32,622 nucleotides of DNA from Pyrodictiaceae archaeon (GCA_015521735.1 WANQ01000026.1:1-32622), one strand, 5' to 3'. Positions 17,025 to 25,889 are shown, counted from the stretch's first letter. The notes: a model not told the origin generated them from the letters alone. Made by a program: numbers and translations.

Positions 17025-17542
17025 GACTAGGACATAGACCTAATAGAGATAAAAGAATTACAACACATGTAGGTCTTGTTGCCAGAGCTTTTGGAGCCAA
17101 TGGTTTTATCTTAGCTAATGTAGTTGACGATAAAGTAATAGAATCGATAAAGAAAGTCGATGAGCAATGGGGTAAGCGTTTTATAGAAATAAGACAAGGC
17201 GTCAATGCCTTAAAATACATTAATGAATGGAAAAGAAATAATGGAGAAGTAATACACTTAACAATGTATGGAGTACCAGTAGACTTGGTCATAGACTCTA
17301 TAAGGCAAAGTAATAGAAATAAGCTAATAATAGTAGGTGCTGAAAAAGTACCAGGCATAATCTATGAGCTAGCAGACTACAATGTCTCTATAGGCTTTCA
17401 ACCACATTCAGAAGTTGCAGCTCTAGCTATCTTCTTGGATAAGCTTTTTAGCGGGAAAGAACTATACTATGATTACATGGAAGCACGTATAAGGATATCA
17501 CCTAAGCAAAAAGGTAAGAGGGTATACAAATGCCCACAATAG
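16979..17542 (+). CDS. trm56: tRNA (cytidine-56)-2'-O-methyltransferase Trm56
   Basis: SPOUT methyltransferase that modifies C56 in the T-loop of archaeal tRNAs. The family opening is clear: VYVLRLGHRPNRDKRITTHV and GLVARAFGANGF, followed by HLTMYGVPVD, IIVGAEKVPG and SIGFQPHSEVAALAIFLD, the knotted SAM site. The 5' end is uncertain: TTG 16979 has a GAGG eight nt upstream and gives 187 residues, ten more than the usual start just before KVYVLRLG. It overlaps hflX by 46 nt and the tfe gene by 13 nt, as part of a tightly packed operon. Confidence 0.95.
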   Translation: MAYSTNIKWQKVYVLRLGHRPNRDKRITTHVGLVARAFGANGFILANVVDDKVIESIKKVDEQWGKRFIEIRQGVNALKYINEWKRNNGEVIHLTMYGVPVDLVIDSIRQSNRNKLIIVGAEKVPGIIYELADYNVSIGFQPHSEVAALAIFLDKLFSGKELYYDYMEARIRISPKQKGKRVYKCPQ

Positions 17543-18054
17543 ACGAACTTCTATCACTAATAGAATCAATGATAGGGCCGACAGCAAGAAAAGTATTTAA
17601 GTACTTAATGGAAACAGGTGAAGAAGCAAGTGATGAAGCAATAGCTAATGCACTTGAATTAAAAGTCAATGATGTGAGAAGAGCCCTGTACTCGCTCTCC
17701 GAGTACGGTTTTGTATCCTATAGGAGAGTACGCGATAAGAATAGTGGATGGTACATATACTACTGGAGAATAAACGTCGAGGACATAAACAGCATACTAT
17801 TAGTTAGGAAAAGAGAAATACTAAGAAAACTAAAAGAGAGACTCGAATACGAGGAATCAAACTCATTCTACTACTGCCCCATAGATGGTACACGATACAC
17901 ATTTGAAGAAGCATTTGAAAACGGCTTTACATGCCCTAGATGCGGCGCCGAACTAGTATTCATAGACAATGACCGGATAAAACATGTACTGGTAAACAAG
18001 ATAAGGAAACTGCAAGAGGAACTAGAACGTGAATCAAAGATACAATCTAGTTGA
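17530..18054 (+). CDS. tfe: Transcription initiation factor TFE (alpha subunit)
   Basis: The archaeal TFIIE-alpha homologue that helps open promoters with TBP and TFB. The 174-residue protein has the N-terminal extended winged helix (IGPTARKVFKYLMETGEEASDEAIA through FVSYRRVRD; shown here as endpoints) and a C-terminal zinc ribbon with C116, C135 and C138. The second ligand position of the first knuckle is Asp119 (CPID) rather than Cys, so one zinc ligand appears replaced; whether this is usual in relatives should be checked. A helical tail follows. It overlaps trm56 by 13 nt and the methyltransferase gene by 26 nt. Confidence 0.95.
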   Translation: MPTIDELLSLIESMIGPTARKVFKYLMETGEEASDEAIANALELKVNDVRRALYSLSEYGFVSYRRVRDKNSGWYIYYWRINVEDINSILLVRKREILRKLKERLEYEESNSFYYCPIDGTRYTFEEAFENGFTCPRCGAELVFIDNDRIKHVLVNKIRKLQEELERESKIQSS

Positions 18055-19012
18055 CCTATTCTCTGGCGCAGGAGGATTCGCACTAGGTTTTAAACAAGCA
18101 GGTTTTAGAGTACTATTAGCCGTAGACAACGATAAAGCTCCTGCACGCACATATAAATTCAACTTCCCAGAATCCATAGTCCTAGTAGAAGACATCAAAG
18201 AAATATCCGGCGACGACATAAAAAACCTCATAACCGAAGTCCTAGGAATAGACCAAGTAGACGTCGTCATAGGCAGTCCTCCTTGCGAACCATTTACAGG
18301 AGCAAATCCTAAGAGAATGAGAAATCCTATAGATCGATTATATGTGGATCCAATAGGTAGGTTAGTCCTACATTTCATAAGAATAGTTGGTGAGCTAAAA
18401 CCCAAAGTATTCGTTATGGAAAATGTACCAGGCATACTTGAACCATCAATAAAGCGTGCAATAATAAGAGAATTAAATAGAGTAGGATATAAGGAAGTCT
18501 ACTTTAATAAACTCAGAGCCGAAGACTATTGCACTCCTTCCCATAGACTACGTGTATTCATATCAAACATAAAGCTGAATCCACCCAAAAAATGCATTAA
18601 GCCTCCAACAGTAATGGAAGTACTTAAAGACTTACCACCACCAGGCTCCAAGGATATCCCAAATCATGACCCAGTTCCAATAAGTGATAGAAAGCTAAGA
18701 AAAATAGCGAAGCTTAAATGGGGTACACCACTAATATACTATGAAGGAGCTACTAAAAGGCTACCTAACCTAATAAGACTCAACCCATACCGGCATGCAC
18801 CAACAGTACTAGGATCTTCACGATTCATACACCCATTTGAAAACAGGTTTTTAACCGTAAGAGAGCAGGCAAGACTCATGGGATTCCCAGATACACATGT
18901 ATTCTTTGGAGGACGCGATGAACAATACAATCAAGTAGGCGAAGCTGTTCCAGTACCACTAGCAAAAGCTATAGCAGAAGAAGTAATCAAATACCTAGGG
19001 GGCTTAAAATGA
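18029..19012 (+). CDS. C5-cytosine DNA methyltransferase, no restriction partner
   Basis: A 327-residue protein with the ordered C5-MTase motifs: I DLFSGAGGFALGF (9-21), IV GSPPCEPF with the catalytic Cys86, VI ENV (131-133), VIII SHRLRVFI (171-178, RxR kept but the usual Gln before it is Ser), a short target-recognition region, IX/X REQARLMGFP and QVGEAVPVPLA. It therefore should add a methyl group to cytosine C5; tRNA or DNA as substrate cannot be decided from sequence, though the motif set is that of DNA enzymes. No endonuclease gene lies nearby. GTG 18029 is preceded by AGAGGA eight nt upstream. It overlaps tfe by 26 nt and the next gene by 4 nt, so it is built into a housekeeping operon. 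Confidence 0.9.
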   Translation: MNQRYNLVDLFSGAGGFALGFKQAGFRVLLAVDNDKAPARTYKFNFPESIVLVEDIKEISGDDIKNLITEVLGIDQVDVVIGSPPCEPFTGANPKRMRNPIDRLYVDPIGRLVLHFIRIVGELKPKVFVMENVPGILEPSIKRAIIRELNRVGYKEVYFNKLRAEDYCTPSHRLRVFISNIKLNPPKKCIKPPTVMEVLKDLPPPGSKDIPNHDPVPISDRKLRKIAKLKWGTPLIYYEGATKRLPNLIRLNPYRHAPTVLGSSRFIHPFENRFLTVREQARLMGFPDTHVFFGGRDEQYNQVGEAVPVPLAKAIAEEVIKYLGGLK

Positions 19013-19488
19013 AGTACAAAAACATAATCGTATTCCACGAAGTATCAAGTGTCCAAAGACTACAGGACATGGCTAAACTAGCATACGGATTCGCTAATGA
19101 AACAATACTCGTTGTTACAAAACCTAGTGGTGCAGCAGCTCAAATAGGTATACCAGAAATAGGCAGACTTGCATACAGGAACAATAAGCCTCTCATAGTA
19201 CTTCCAGATATAAAAGATGCCATAGAATTACTTAAACCCAAAATAGTGTTAACAATAAGCGATAAGTATGGTGAACCATTAAGCATAGATAAAATAGCTG
19301 AAATCCTATCAAACAGTAACGACACAGTAATGATAATAGCCTCTGGTACAGAAACAGGTTTATCAAAAGAAGAAGCCTACCTAGGTAAACCAATAAAACC
19401 GCCAACACAGGGAGATATAGGACCTATAGCATCTACAGCAATACTATTATACATTCTTGAAGAAGCTAGGAAAAGAGTAAAGAAATAA
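19009..19488 (+). CDS. Conserved archaeal protein, COG4080-like (labelled 'RecB-family nuclease')
   Basis: A 159-residue alpha/beta protein. It resembles a crenarchaeal family often labelled RecB-family nuclease (COG4080): IIVFHEVSSVQRLQDMAKLAYGF at the start, the TKPSGAAAQIGIPEIGRLAY stretch, PLIVLPDIKDAIELL and, near the end, a Gly-rich GTETGLSKEEAY and DIGPIASTAILLYIL. I see no nuclease motif; the Gly-rich end is more like a ligand or SAM site, so the nuclease name is doubtful. Its ATG overlaps the methyltransferase stop (ATGA), making it the last gene of the aMBF1-tfe operon before tRNA-Val. Confidence 0.7.
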   Translation: MKYKNIIVFHEVSSVQRLQDMAKLAYGFANETILVVTKPSGAAAQIGIPEIGRLAYRNNKPLIVLPDIKDAIELLKPKIVLTISDKYGEPLSIDKIAEILSNSNDTVMIIASGTETGLSKEEAYLGKPIKPPTQGDIGPIASTAILLYILEEARKRVKK

Positions 19489-19522
19489 TACCCCCACATA
19501 ACAATCCATTACGGTGGCACAG

Positions 19523-19600
19523 GGGCCCGTCGTCTAGCCTGGTTAGGACGCCGCCCTGACGAGGCGGAGGTCCGGGGTTCAAGTCCCCGCGGGCCCACCA
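19523..19600 (+). tRNA. tRNA-Val(GAC)
   Basis: Full cloverleaf: acceptor GGGCCCG / CGGGCCC, anticodon stem CCGCC / GGCGG with loop CTGACGA (anticodon GAC), T-arm CGGGG-TTCAAGT-CCCCG, discriminator A and an encoded CCA ending at 19600. No intron. It lies 34 bp after the preceding gene. Confidence 0.96.
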
Positions 19601-19655
19601 TGGAAACCATAACGCATAAAATATCGTTGCCACAGTTTCTTACCTTGGTTCAAGT

Positions 19656-20972
19656 ATGGTTAATACCACAGAATACTTGTCCACAGTAATGCTACATAAC
19701 ATAGATGAACTTGTGTTTACATTACTGATAGTTCTCTTCTTAGGGTCAATGTCTTTATATATTAGTAGAAAGTCCAAAGTGTCGTTCGTTCCATTGTTTA
19801 TAATGTTAGGCCTGCTAGTGGGTCCACTGCTAAGAATCCTTGATATACCATTAGCACGTAAAATATTTGATTATGTAAGAGTATTTGGCTTAGTAGTAAT
19901 ACTCTTTGCTGAAGGACATAATCTCAAATGGTATATCTTAAGAAAACACCTTGAAACAATAGCTATCTTAGACACTATAAGCTTGGTCGTAACAGCTTTT
20001 TGTGCTGGACTATTTTTCTCATGGATCTTCAACGTGCCCTTCATAGTGGGTTTACTGTTCGGGGCAATAATATCTGCAACTGATCCAGCAACTCTTATAC
20101 CATTATTCCATGAATACAAGGTTAGGGAAGACATAAAGACAGTCTTAGTGACAGAGTCCATATTTAATGATCCATTAGGTATTGTATTAACTTCACTGAC
20201 TATAGCATTACTGGTACCTCAAGCACCAAGTGCATCATTTGTGGAGAAAATAGCTAGTTTTACAGGTATAGGGTTAGCTGGTGTGATGTACTTTATTTAT
20301 GAGGTATCAGTGTCCATTATCATAGGTATTATAGTAGGTATAGCTGGATATTGGGCTATAAGGTTAATAGGCTTAGAAGGTAATGAAGAAGTCCTACTTT
20401 TCTCTTTAGCGTTAGCCTTCCTAGGATTTTATTTTGGAGAAGTATTCTATGCTTCAGGCTACCTAGCTGCAACGATTATAGGCATAATACTGGGCAATCA
20501 CCATGTACTATTCAAGGAGGATCCTAGAACATCCTTAAAATTGAGAAGCACCATTGATAAAGAAGTACATTTTAATGAAATACTCTCACTTTTCTCCATA
20601 GTATTCATATTTATCCTACTAGGTGCTAGCACTAACTTAAGAACACTAATACCAACACTATTGCACTCAATAATAGTAGCTTTAAGCGTAATATTATTAG
20701 CTAGGCCATTAGCACTTATACCAGTATTAGCTACTAGGAAGTGGGATATAAGAGAATACTTATTTATGGCTCTTGAAGGACCACGTGGTGTTGTACCTTC
20801 GGCTCTTTCAGCTCTTCCCTTAAGCCTAGCAGTGACATATAATATACCTAAACTAATGGTATGGGGAGAATACATCCTAGGAGCAACGTTAACAACAGTA
20901 ATACTATCAATAATTCTGGAAACTTCATGGCTACCAATACTAGGCAGGAAGTTATTAGGGCAGAAAGCATGA
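19656..20972 (+). CDS. nhaP: Na+/H+ antiporter, CPA1/NhaP-type
   Basis: A 438-residue integral membrane protein with about 11-13 hydrophobic helices. The ion-binding signatures of cation/proton antiporters are present: SATDPATLIPLF in the unwound helix and ESIFNDPLGIVL, whose Asn-Asp pair is typical of electroneutral CPA1 members; a late GPRGVVPSAL segment is also typical. It probably exchanges Na+ for H+ across the membrane for pH and sodium control. ATG at 19656 follows tRNA-Val by 55 bp, with an AT-rich box (CATAAAATAT) near 19615-19624. It has no obvious operon partner. Confidence 0.92.
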   Translation: MVNTTEYLSTVMLHNIDELVFTLLIVLFLGSMSLYISRKSKVSFVPLFIMLGLLVGPLLRILDIPLARKIFDYVRVFGLVVILFAEGHNLKWYILRKHLETIAILDTISLVVTAFCAGLFFSWIFNVPFIVGLLFGAIISATDPATLIPLFHEYKVREDIKTVLVTESIFNDPLGIVLTSLTIALLVPQAPSASFVEKIASFTGIGLAGVMYFIYEVSVSIIIGIIVGIAGYWAIRLIGLEGNEEVLLFSLALAFLGFYFGEVFYASGYLAATIIGIILGNHHVLFKEDPRTSLKLRSTIDKEVHFNEILSLFSIVFIFILLGASTNLRTLIPTLLHSIIVALSVILLARPLALIPVLATRKWDIREYLFMALEGPRGVVPSALSALPLSLAVTYNIPKLMVWGEYILGATLTTVILSIILETSWLPILGRKLLGQKA

Positions 20973-20983
20973 TGTATAGTAGT

Positions 20984-21039
20984 GGTAGTGATGAAAACCA
21001 CCGAGTCGGATAGATGAAGAAGTCTCGCGGAACTGATAT
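20984..21039 (+). ncRNA. Possible C/D box sRNA in a convergent gap
   Basis: C box GTGATGA 20988-20994; 12-nt stretch 20995-21006 (AAACCACCGAGT); D'-like CGGA 21007-21010; degenerate C' TAGATGA 21011-21017; 15-nt stretch; D box CTGA 21033-21036. Flanks GTA/TAT can pair weakly. The 49-nt C-to-D distance is right for archaea, but D' and C' deviate and no spacer separates them. It fits the 70-bp gap between two converging genes. Confidence 0.45.
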
Positions 21040-21042
21040 GGA

Positions 21043-21576
21043 TTACCTAGCAGTATAGCCTTTATCCTTTTTAGTAGCCCTACCTAATATTAGTAATACC
21101 CTTAACGCCTTAACCACGGTATTTGGTCTAAGCCCTGTACTCATAGAAATATCGGTAACAGTGAATTCTTGGCCAGGAGAACCCGCTAAAACACTGTAAA
21201 CTCGGTCAACGATTTCCCTAGACACGTTATAGCATGTAATCTTAGTTCTACGTATTCTTACAACAATGTAGCCCCCATTATACCTTAGCAGTATACCCTG
21301 CTTAGACCTAATGGTGTTTAGTGTAAGCCAATTAGAGAAATCCTTACCATAGCTAGTTACCTTAAAGTACACTCTATCATCTCCACCACGTTTCTCTACA
21401 ATACCCATTTTAGTTAACCACCATAATGCTCTCCTAGCAATAGGTGTTCTAACTCCTAAGCCTAATGCTAAGTCTCTTGCAGTAAACTCTGATCTGCCAT
21501 AGAGCCATAGAATGAACGGTATTAGCCAAGGTTTCGCCAACAGTATTCTAATGTAGCCCTTATCCTCCATAGCCAT
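21043..21576 (-). CDS. Double winged-helix DNA-binding protein, unknown role
   Basis: A 177-residue protein, probably a transcription regulator. Two winged-helix units can be seen: residues about 26-72 (FTARDLALGLGVRTPIARRAL, then LTKMGIVEKRGGDDRVYFKV) and about 135-175 (EFTVTDISMSTGLRPNTVVKAL, then LLILGRATKKDKGY). The middle part, IVVRIRRTKITCYNV, is a beta-like linker with no match that I know. ATG at 21576 or, two codons later, 21570 may be used. It is alone on the minus strand, 105 bp from the divergent AhcY gene, which might be a target, but nothing in sequence proves that. Confidence 0.7.
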   Translation of the reverse strand: MAMEDKGYIRILLAKPWLIPFILWLYGRSEFTARDLALGLGVRTPIARRALWWLTKMGIVEKRGGDDRVYFKVTSYGKDFSNWLTLNTIRSKQGILLRYNGGYIVVRIRRTKITCYNVSREIVDRVYSVLAGSPGQEFTVTDISMSTGLRPNTVVKALRVLLILGRATKKDKGYTAR

Positions 21577-21681
21577 ATACCGCCTATCCTTAGCTTAACT
21601 AAGTATTCTAGCTTTAAGCTTTAAAAACCAATAAACCTAGAGTGGCATGCTAGAAATTAGGATTTAGGAGGCATACATGCC

Positions 21682-22932
21682 TTGGAGTATAAGGTTAAGG
21701 ATTTGGGACTAGCACCTAAAGGTAAAATGCAAATAGAGTGGGCTGAAAAACACATGCCAGTACTAATGTCAATTAGAAAGAGATTTAGCAAAGAAAAACC
21801 ACTCAGAAATGTTAGAATTGGAGCAGTACTACATGTAACAAAGGAAACAGCAGTACTCGTTAAAACATTGAAGGAGGGTGGAGCAGAAGTATACTTAGCT
21901 GCAAGCAACCCCTTATCAACACAAGATGATGTAGCAGCAGCACTTGTAGAAGAAGGTATACACGTATATGCGTGGAGAGGTCAGTCAAGCGAAGAATACT
22001 ATTGGTGTATACGTAGAGTAGCTGAAGCAGAACCCAACATAGTAGTAGATGATGGAGGAGATCTACACGTAACCCTACACACAGAATACGTTGATATAGC
22101 TAGAAAGATTGTAGGAGGCACTGAGGAAACAACTACAGGTGTCATAAGACTTAAAGCACTAGAAAGAGAAGGAAAACTACTCTACCCCGTAATAGCCGTA
22201 AACGACGCCTACACCAAGTTCCTATTCGATAACCGCTACGGTACAGGTCAGAGCACAGTAGACGGTATACTTAGAGCAACAAACATACTCATAGCTGGTA
22301 AACGAGTAGTAGTAGCCGGTTATGGCTGGGTTGGTAGAGGTATAGCAATAAGAATGAGAGGAATGGGAGCTAGAGTAATAGTAACAGAAGTAGACCCAAT
22401 AAGAGCACTAGAAGCAGTAATGGATGGATTCGAGGTTATGCCCATGAGTGAAGCAGCAAAAATAGGAGACATATTCATAACAGCTACAGGAAACAAAGAT
22501 GTTATAACAAAGAAACACTTCGAGCTAATGAAGAATGGAGCAATACTAGCAAATGCTGGACACTTCAACGTCGAGATAAGTGTAAGAGACCTCGAGGAAA
22601 TATCAATAGCTAAGAGAGAGATAAGACCATACGTAACAGAATACACTTTACCCAACGGCAAGAAATTATACCTCCTAGCTGAAGGCAGACTAGTAAACCT
22701 AGTAGCAGCAGAAGGCCATCCAAGCGAAGTAATGGACATGAGCTTCGCTAACCAAGCACTAAGCATAGAATACATGGCTAAAAACCCACGCCTACCAGTA
22801 AAAGTATACAGAGTACCACGAGAAATAGATGAAACAGTAGCAAGACTAAAACTAGAATCAATGAACATTAAAATAGACGAGCTAACACCAGAGCAAAAGA
22901 AGTACCTAGAATCATGGAGCCTAGGAACGTAA
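21682..22932 (+). CDS. ahcY: S-adenosylhomocysteine hydrolase (adenosylhomocysteinase)
   Basis: Splits S-adenosylhomocysteine into homocysteine and adenosine, removing the inhibitory product of methyltransferases. Of 416 residues, the N-terminal half has [35 protein letters not shown] and the [11 protein letters not shown] catalytic stretch; the NAD-binding fold begins with [14 protein letters not shown] and continues to NAGHFNVEI. The archaeal-type short C-terminus lacks the eukaryotic insertion. The start is TTG 21682, preceded by GGAGG (21667-21671); the nearby ATG 21677 is out of frame. The window's methyltransferases (Trm56, C5-MTase) are among the sources of its substrate. Confidence 0.97.
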   Translation: MEYKVKDLGLAPKGKMQIEWAEKHMPVLMSIRKRFSKEKPLRNVRIGAVLHVTKETAVLVKTLKEGGAEVYLAASNPLSTQDDVAAALVEEGIHVYAWRGQSSEEYYWCIRRVAEAEPNIVVDDGGDLHVTLHTEYVDIARKIVGGTEETTTGVIRLKALEREGKLLYPVIAVNDAYTKFLFDNRYGTGQSTVDGILRATNILIAGKRVVVAGYGWVGRGIAIRMRGMGARVIVTEVDPIRALEAVMDGFEVMPMSEAAKIGDIFITATGNKDVITKKHFELMKNGAILANAGHFNVEISVRDLEEISIAKREIRPYVTEYTLPNGKKLYLLAEGRLVNLVAAEGHPSEVMDMSFANQALSIEYMAKNPRLPVKVYRVPREIDETVARLKLESMNIKIDELTPEQKKYLESWSLGT

Positions 22933-22987
22933 ACACTAAAACCCCCACAACTATAGAATACTCTCCGGAAACCACGGTAAAAGCAAG

Positions 22988-23064
22988 GGGCCCGTAGCTC
23001 AGCCAGGGAGAGCGCCGGGCTCATAACCCGGTGGTCGGGGGTTCAAATCCCCCCGGGCCCACCA
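22988..23064 (+). tRNA. tRNA with CAT anticodon (elongator Met, or Ile2)
   Basis: Acceptor GGGCCCG / CGGGCCC, D-arm GCTC / GAGC, anticodon stem CCGGG / CCCGG around loop CTCATAA, T-arm with TTCAAAT, discriminator A and encoded CCA to 23064. It has G1:C72, not the A1:U72 of archaeal initiators, so it should be the elongator tRNA-Met or the modified tRNA-Ile(CAU); sequence alone does not separate the two here. Confidence 0.92.
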
Positions 23065-23120
23065 CTTTTCTCAAAGACAAGCACTCAAACACTAATTATC
23101 TACAAGACTATAGTAAGAAT

Positions 23121-23210
23121 GGGATGATGTGGAACCCCGAATACTCGATTACCACGTATACCTCCTCTTGATGAGAGGAGCCCCGCATAACTGACCCCCA
23201 ATCACATCCT
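23121..23210 (+). ncRNA. Possible structured small RNA between tRNA and translin genes
   Basis: Several RNA-like signals lie in the 163-bp gap. ATGATGT (23124-23130) and CTGA (23191-23194) are C/D-like and are flanked by GGG and CCC, with TTGATGA (23168-23174) as a possible C'. The same TTGATGA sits in a 7-bp hairpin CTCCTCT/AGAGGAG (23164-23180), and GGGATG can pair with CATCCT (23205-23210), which would instead suggest an H/ACA-type fold with ACA at 23204-23206. An AT-rich box at about 23091-23097 could be a promoter. The class is undecided. Confidence 0.35.
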
Positions 23211-23227
23211 ACTAGGGTGCACCAGTA

Positions 23228-23884
23228 TTGTATAATATAGGTAGGGATATTGTCTCAAAGATCGATAAGGTACTCTCAGAGGAAATCGATGCAATAGACA
23301 AAGAATTATCAGTTAAAGATGAGGTTAGAGAAAAACTAATAAAAATAACAAGGGAGATAATAAGGGATTCAAGTAATTGTGTATCAAGTATACATTTAGG
23401 GAGAATAAGTGAAGCCAAGGAAATCATAGAGAATATTCGCTTAAAAGTAGATGAGTTAAAGAACCTCCTAAAAGACCACCCAGACCTATACCATAGCGGT
23501 ACTGTTTACAACGCGTTATCAGAGTACGTTGAATGCCTATCACTGTACTCCATATTAACTGGTAAGAGTATTCCAAGGCTAAGTGATCTAGATATACCAA
23601 TACCACCATATCTTCAGGGACTAGGAGATCTTGTAGGAGAACTACGTAGAATAGCATTAGAGCTACTAAGAGAGGATAAGGTAAGCGAAGCACAGACAAT
23701 ATTAGATGTAATGGAGACATTATATCATAGGCTACGTAGCCTACACTACCCTGATGCACTTACACCAGGACTACGCCACAAAGTAGATGTTGCTCGAAGA
23801 CTAGTAGAAGACACTAAAGCATTAATAGTAGATCTTGCTAGTAGGAAGAAACTAGAAGCCATGATAAAGAAATACGTAGCGTAG
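23228..23884 (+). CDS. Translin-family protein
   Basis: A mostly helical 218-residue protein matching archaeal translin: EEIDAIDKELSVKDEVREKL at the start, IIRDSSNCVSSIHLG, then YHSGTVYNALSEYVEC, PPYLQGLGDLVGELRRIALELL and YPDALTPGLRHKVDVARRLVEDT, the last three being hallmark segments. Translins bind single-stranded RNA/DNA; eukaryotic translin-TRAX degrades RNA fragments and processes pre-tRNA. The acidic catalytic cluster of TRAX is not clearly seen. The start is TTG 23228, after GGTG eight nt upstream. In many genomes this family is mislabelled haloacid dehalogenase; no such motif is present here. Confidence 0.88.
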   Translation: MYNIGRDIVSKIDKVLSEEIDAIDKELSVKDEVREKLIKITREIIRDSSNCVSSIHLGRISEAKEIIENIRLKVDELKNLLKDHPDLYHSGTVYNALSEYVECLSLYSILTGKSIPRLSDLDIPIPPYLQGLGDLVGELRRIALELLREDKVSEAQTILDVMETLYHRLRSLHYPDALTPGLRHKVDVARRLVEDTKALIVDLASRKKLEAMIKKYVA

Positions 23885-23960
23885 CCCATGTATCCTACTA
23901 GCAATTACTTGTTATTAGAAACACTTCTACTAGGGAGCCTTATTAACCACTAAGACTACT

Positions 23961-25889
23961 ATGCTTGAAGGGAGACGTGTTTTGAACAATTATTCTCGTG
24001 AACGATTAATTAGAGAAGACTACGACTACATGGAAGTATTAAGGAAGAGTCTAAGCAAAGACCAGTTAGAGAAATTGCTGAGAATAAAGGATCCCGAACT
24101 CCACCGCTGGATAGCCGATATAATACTCTACGCTAAGCCTTCAAGAATATACCTTATAACAAGTGAAGAAGACTTCGAGTACATTAGGAAAGCAGCACTA
24201 AGAAACAAGGAGGAAATACCAACACGATACCCTAACCACACAGTACACTTCGACGGCCCTAGAGACCTAGCAAGAGATCGCAAAAACACTCGTATACTAT
24301 TACCCGGTGGAGAGAAAATACCATTCATAAACACCTACGACCGCGCTAAAGGCTTAATGGAGGTAAAAGAGTTATTCAAAGATATTATGCGTGGAAAAGA
24401 AATGTACATAGGATTCTACTGCTTCGGGCCAAAGAACTCGGAATTCACACTACACGCAGTACAGGTAACTGACTCTGCATACGTTGCACACAACGAAAAC
24501 ATACTATACCGTGTATGCTATGACGAGTTCGTAGAGAAAGCACCCAACATGTTCTATGCTAGATTCCTCCACTCAGCTGGCGAAAGAGACGAGAACGGGT
24601 GGAGTAAAAACATCGATAAGAGAAGAATATACATAGACCTACAAGACTACACAGTCTACAGCGTAAACACACAGTACGGCGGAAACACTATAGGGTTAAA
24701 GAAACTAATGTTCAGGTTCTGCATATACAAGGGATACCTTGAAGGATGGCTCTGTGAACACATGTTCATAACTGGCATAAAAGGCCCAGGCGATAGAATA
24801 ACATACTTCACTGGCGCATTCCCTGCAGGCTGTGGTAAAACATCAACAGCATTCATGTCCGATACAATAGTAGGAGACGACCTAGCAATAATAAAACCAG
24901 TAAACGGTATCCCCCACGCAGTAAACCCGGAAATAGGAATGTTCGGCATAATAGACGGCGTAAACCCAGAAGACGACCCAGTACTCTACAAGCTACTAAC
25001 AAGCCCTGAAAACGAGATAATATTCTCAAACATACTGCTAACAGAAGACGGAGAACCATGGTGGAATGGTAGACCAGAATCACCCAAACCAGGAATAAAC
25101 TATGCTGGAAAATGGTGGCCCGGTAAAAAAGACGAGAACGGTAAGGAGATAAAACCATCACATCCTAACGCAAGGTTCACTGTATCTCTTAGAACACTAC
25201 CAAACCTAGACCCAAGAGTAGACGACCCCAACGGAGTACCAGTAGGAGCAATGCTATTCGGTGGAAGAGATCCCGACACATGGGTACCAGTAGAAGAAGC
25301 CTACAACTGGGTCCACGGAATCATAACTAAGGCAGCAGCACTAGAATCAGAGAAAACAGCAGCAATACTAGAGAAAGCTGGTGTAAGAGAACTAAACCCC
25401 TTCGCAATACTAGACTTCCTCCCAATATCAATAGGCAAGTTCATAAAACTACACCTAGACTTCCAGGAAAAAGTAGATAAGACACCCAAGATATTCAGCG
25501 TAAACTACTTCCTAAAAGACGAACACGGAAACTACATAGCAGATAAAGTAGACAAGAAGGTATGGCTAAAGTGGATGGAGCTAAGAGTACACGGCGAAGT
25601 AGAAGCACTTGAAACACCTACAGGCCTAATACCACTATACCAAGACCTAGTAAAACTATTCAATAAGTACCTAGACAAAGAATACACTGAGGAAAGATAC
25701 GAGAAAGAATTCACAACAAGAATACCCGAACACCTAGCCAAAATAGAAAGAGTATGGAAGATATACGAGCAAATACCAGATACACCACCAATACTCTTCC
25801 AAGAACTAAGACAACAAAAACAGAGGCTAAAGAAGGCAATGGAGAAATGGGGTACCCGAGTATCCCCATTCAAACTCGACAGAAAATAG
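23961..25889 (+). CDS. pckG: Phosphoenolpyruvate carboxykinase (GTP)
   Basis: Converts oxaloacetate and GTP to PEP and CO2, the entry into gluconeogenesis. The 642 residues and motif set are of the GTP class: YGGNTIGLKK (239-248), the kinase loop FPAGCGKTST (287-296) with the reactive Cys291, VGDDLAIIKP, NPEIGMFGIIDGVN and LFGGRDPDTWVPV. Together with fbp and tpiA at the left end it supports growth on peptides or organic acids. ATG 23961 lies 23 bp after TTATTAAC, suggesting a leaderless start; TTG 23982 after GAAGGGAG is an alternative that shortens the protein by seven residues. Confidence 0.97.
   Translation: MLEGRRVLNNYSRERLIREDYDYMEVLRKSLSKDQLEKLLRIKDPELHRWIADIILYAKPSRIYLITSEEDFEYIRKAALRNKEEIPTRYPNHTVHFDGPRDLARDRKNTRILLPGGEKIPFINTYDRAKGLMEVKELFKDIMRGKEMYIGFYCFGPKNSEFTLHAVQVTDSAYVAHNENILYRVCYDEFVEKAPNMFYARFLHSAGERDENGWSKNIDKRRIYIDLQDYTVYSVNTQYGGNTIGLKKLMFRFCIYKGYLEGWLCEHMFITGIKGPGDRITYFTGAFPAGCGKTSTAFMSDTIVGDDLAIIKPVNGIPHAVNPEIGMFGIIDGVNPEDDPVLYKLLTSPENEIIFSNILLTEDGEPWWNGRPESPKPGINYAGKWWPGKKDENGKEIKPSHPNARFTVSLRTLPNLDPRVDDPNGVPVGAMLFGGRDPDTWVPVEEAYNWVHGIITKAAALESEKTAAILEKAGVRELNPFAILDFLPISIGKFIKLHLDFQEKVDKTPKIFSVNYFLKDEHGNYIADKVDKKVWLKWMELRVHGEVEALETPTGLIPLYQDLVKLFNKYLDKEYTEERYEKEFTTRIPEHLAKIERVWKIYEQIPDTPPILFQELRQQKQRLKKAMEKWGTRVSPFKLDRK

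Noticed and set aside
19009-19488. Taking the 'RecB nuclease' label at face value
   Set aside because: No nuclease motif (such as an E-x-K or D-E-x-K pattern in a PD-(D/E)xK context) is visible, so only a family-level call is given.
22320-23024. 234-codon minus-strand frame over ahcY and the tRNA
   Set aside because: It runs antisense through AhcY and into the tRNA(CAU) gene; a shadow of codon bias.
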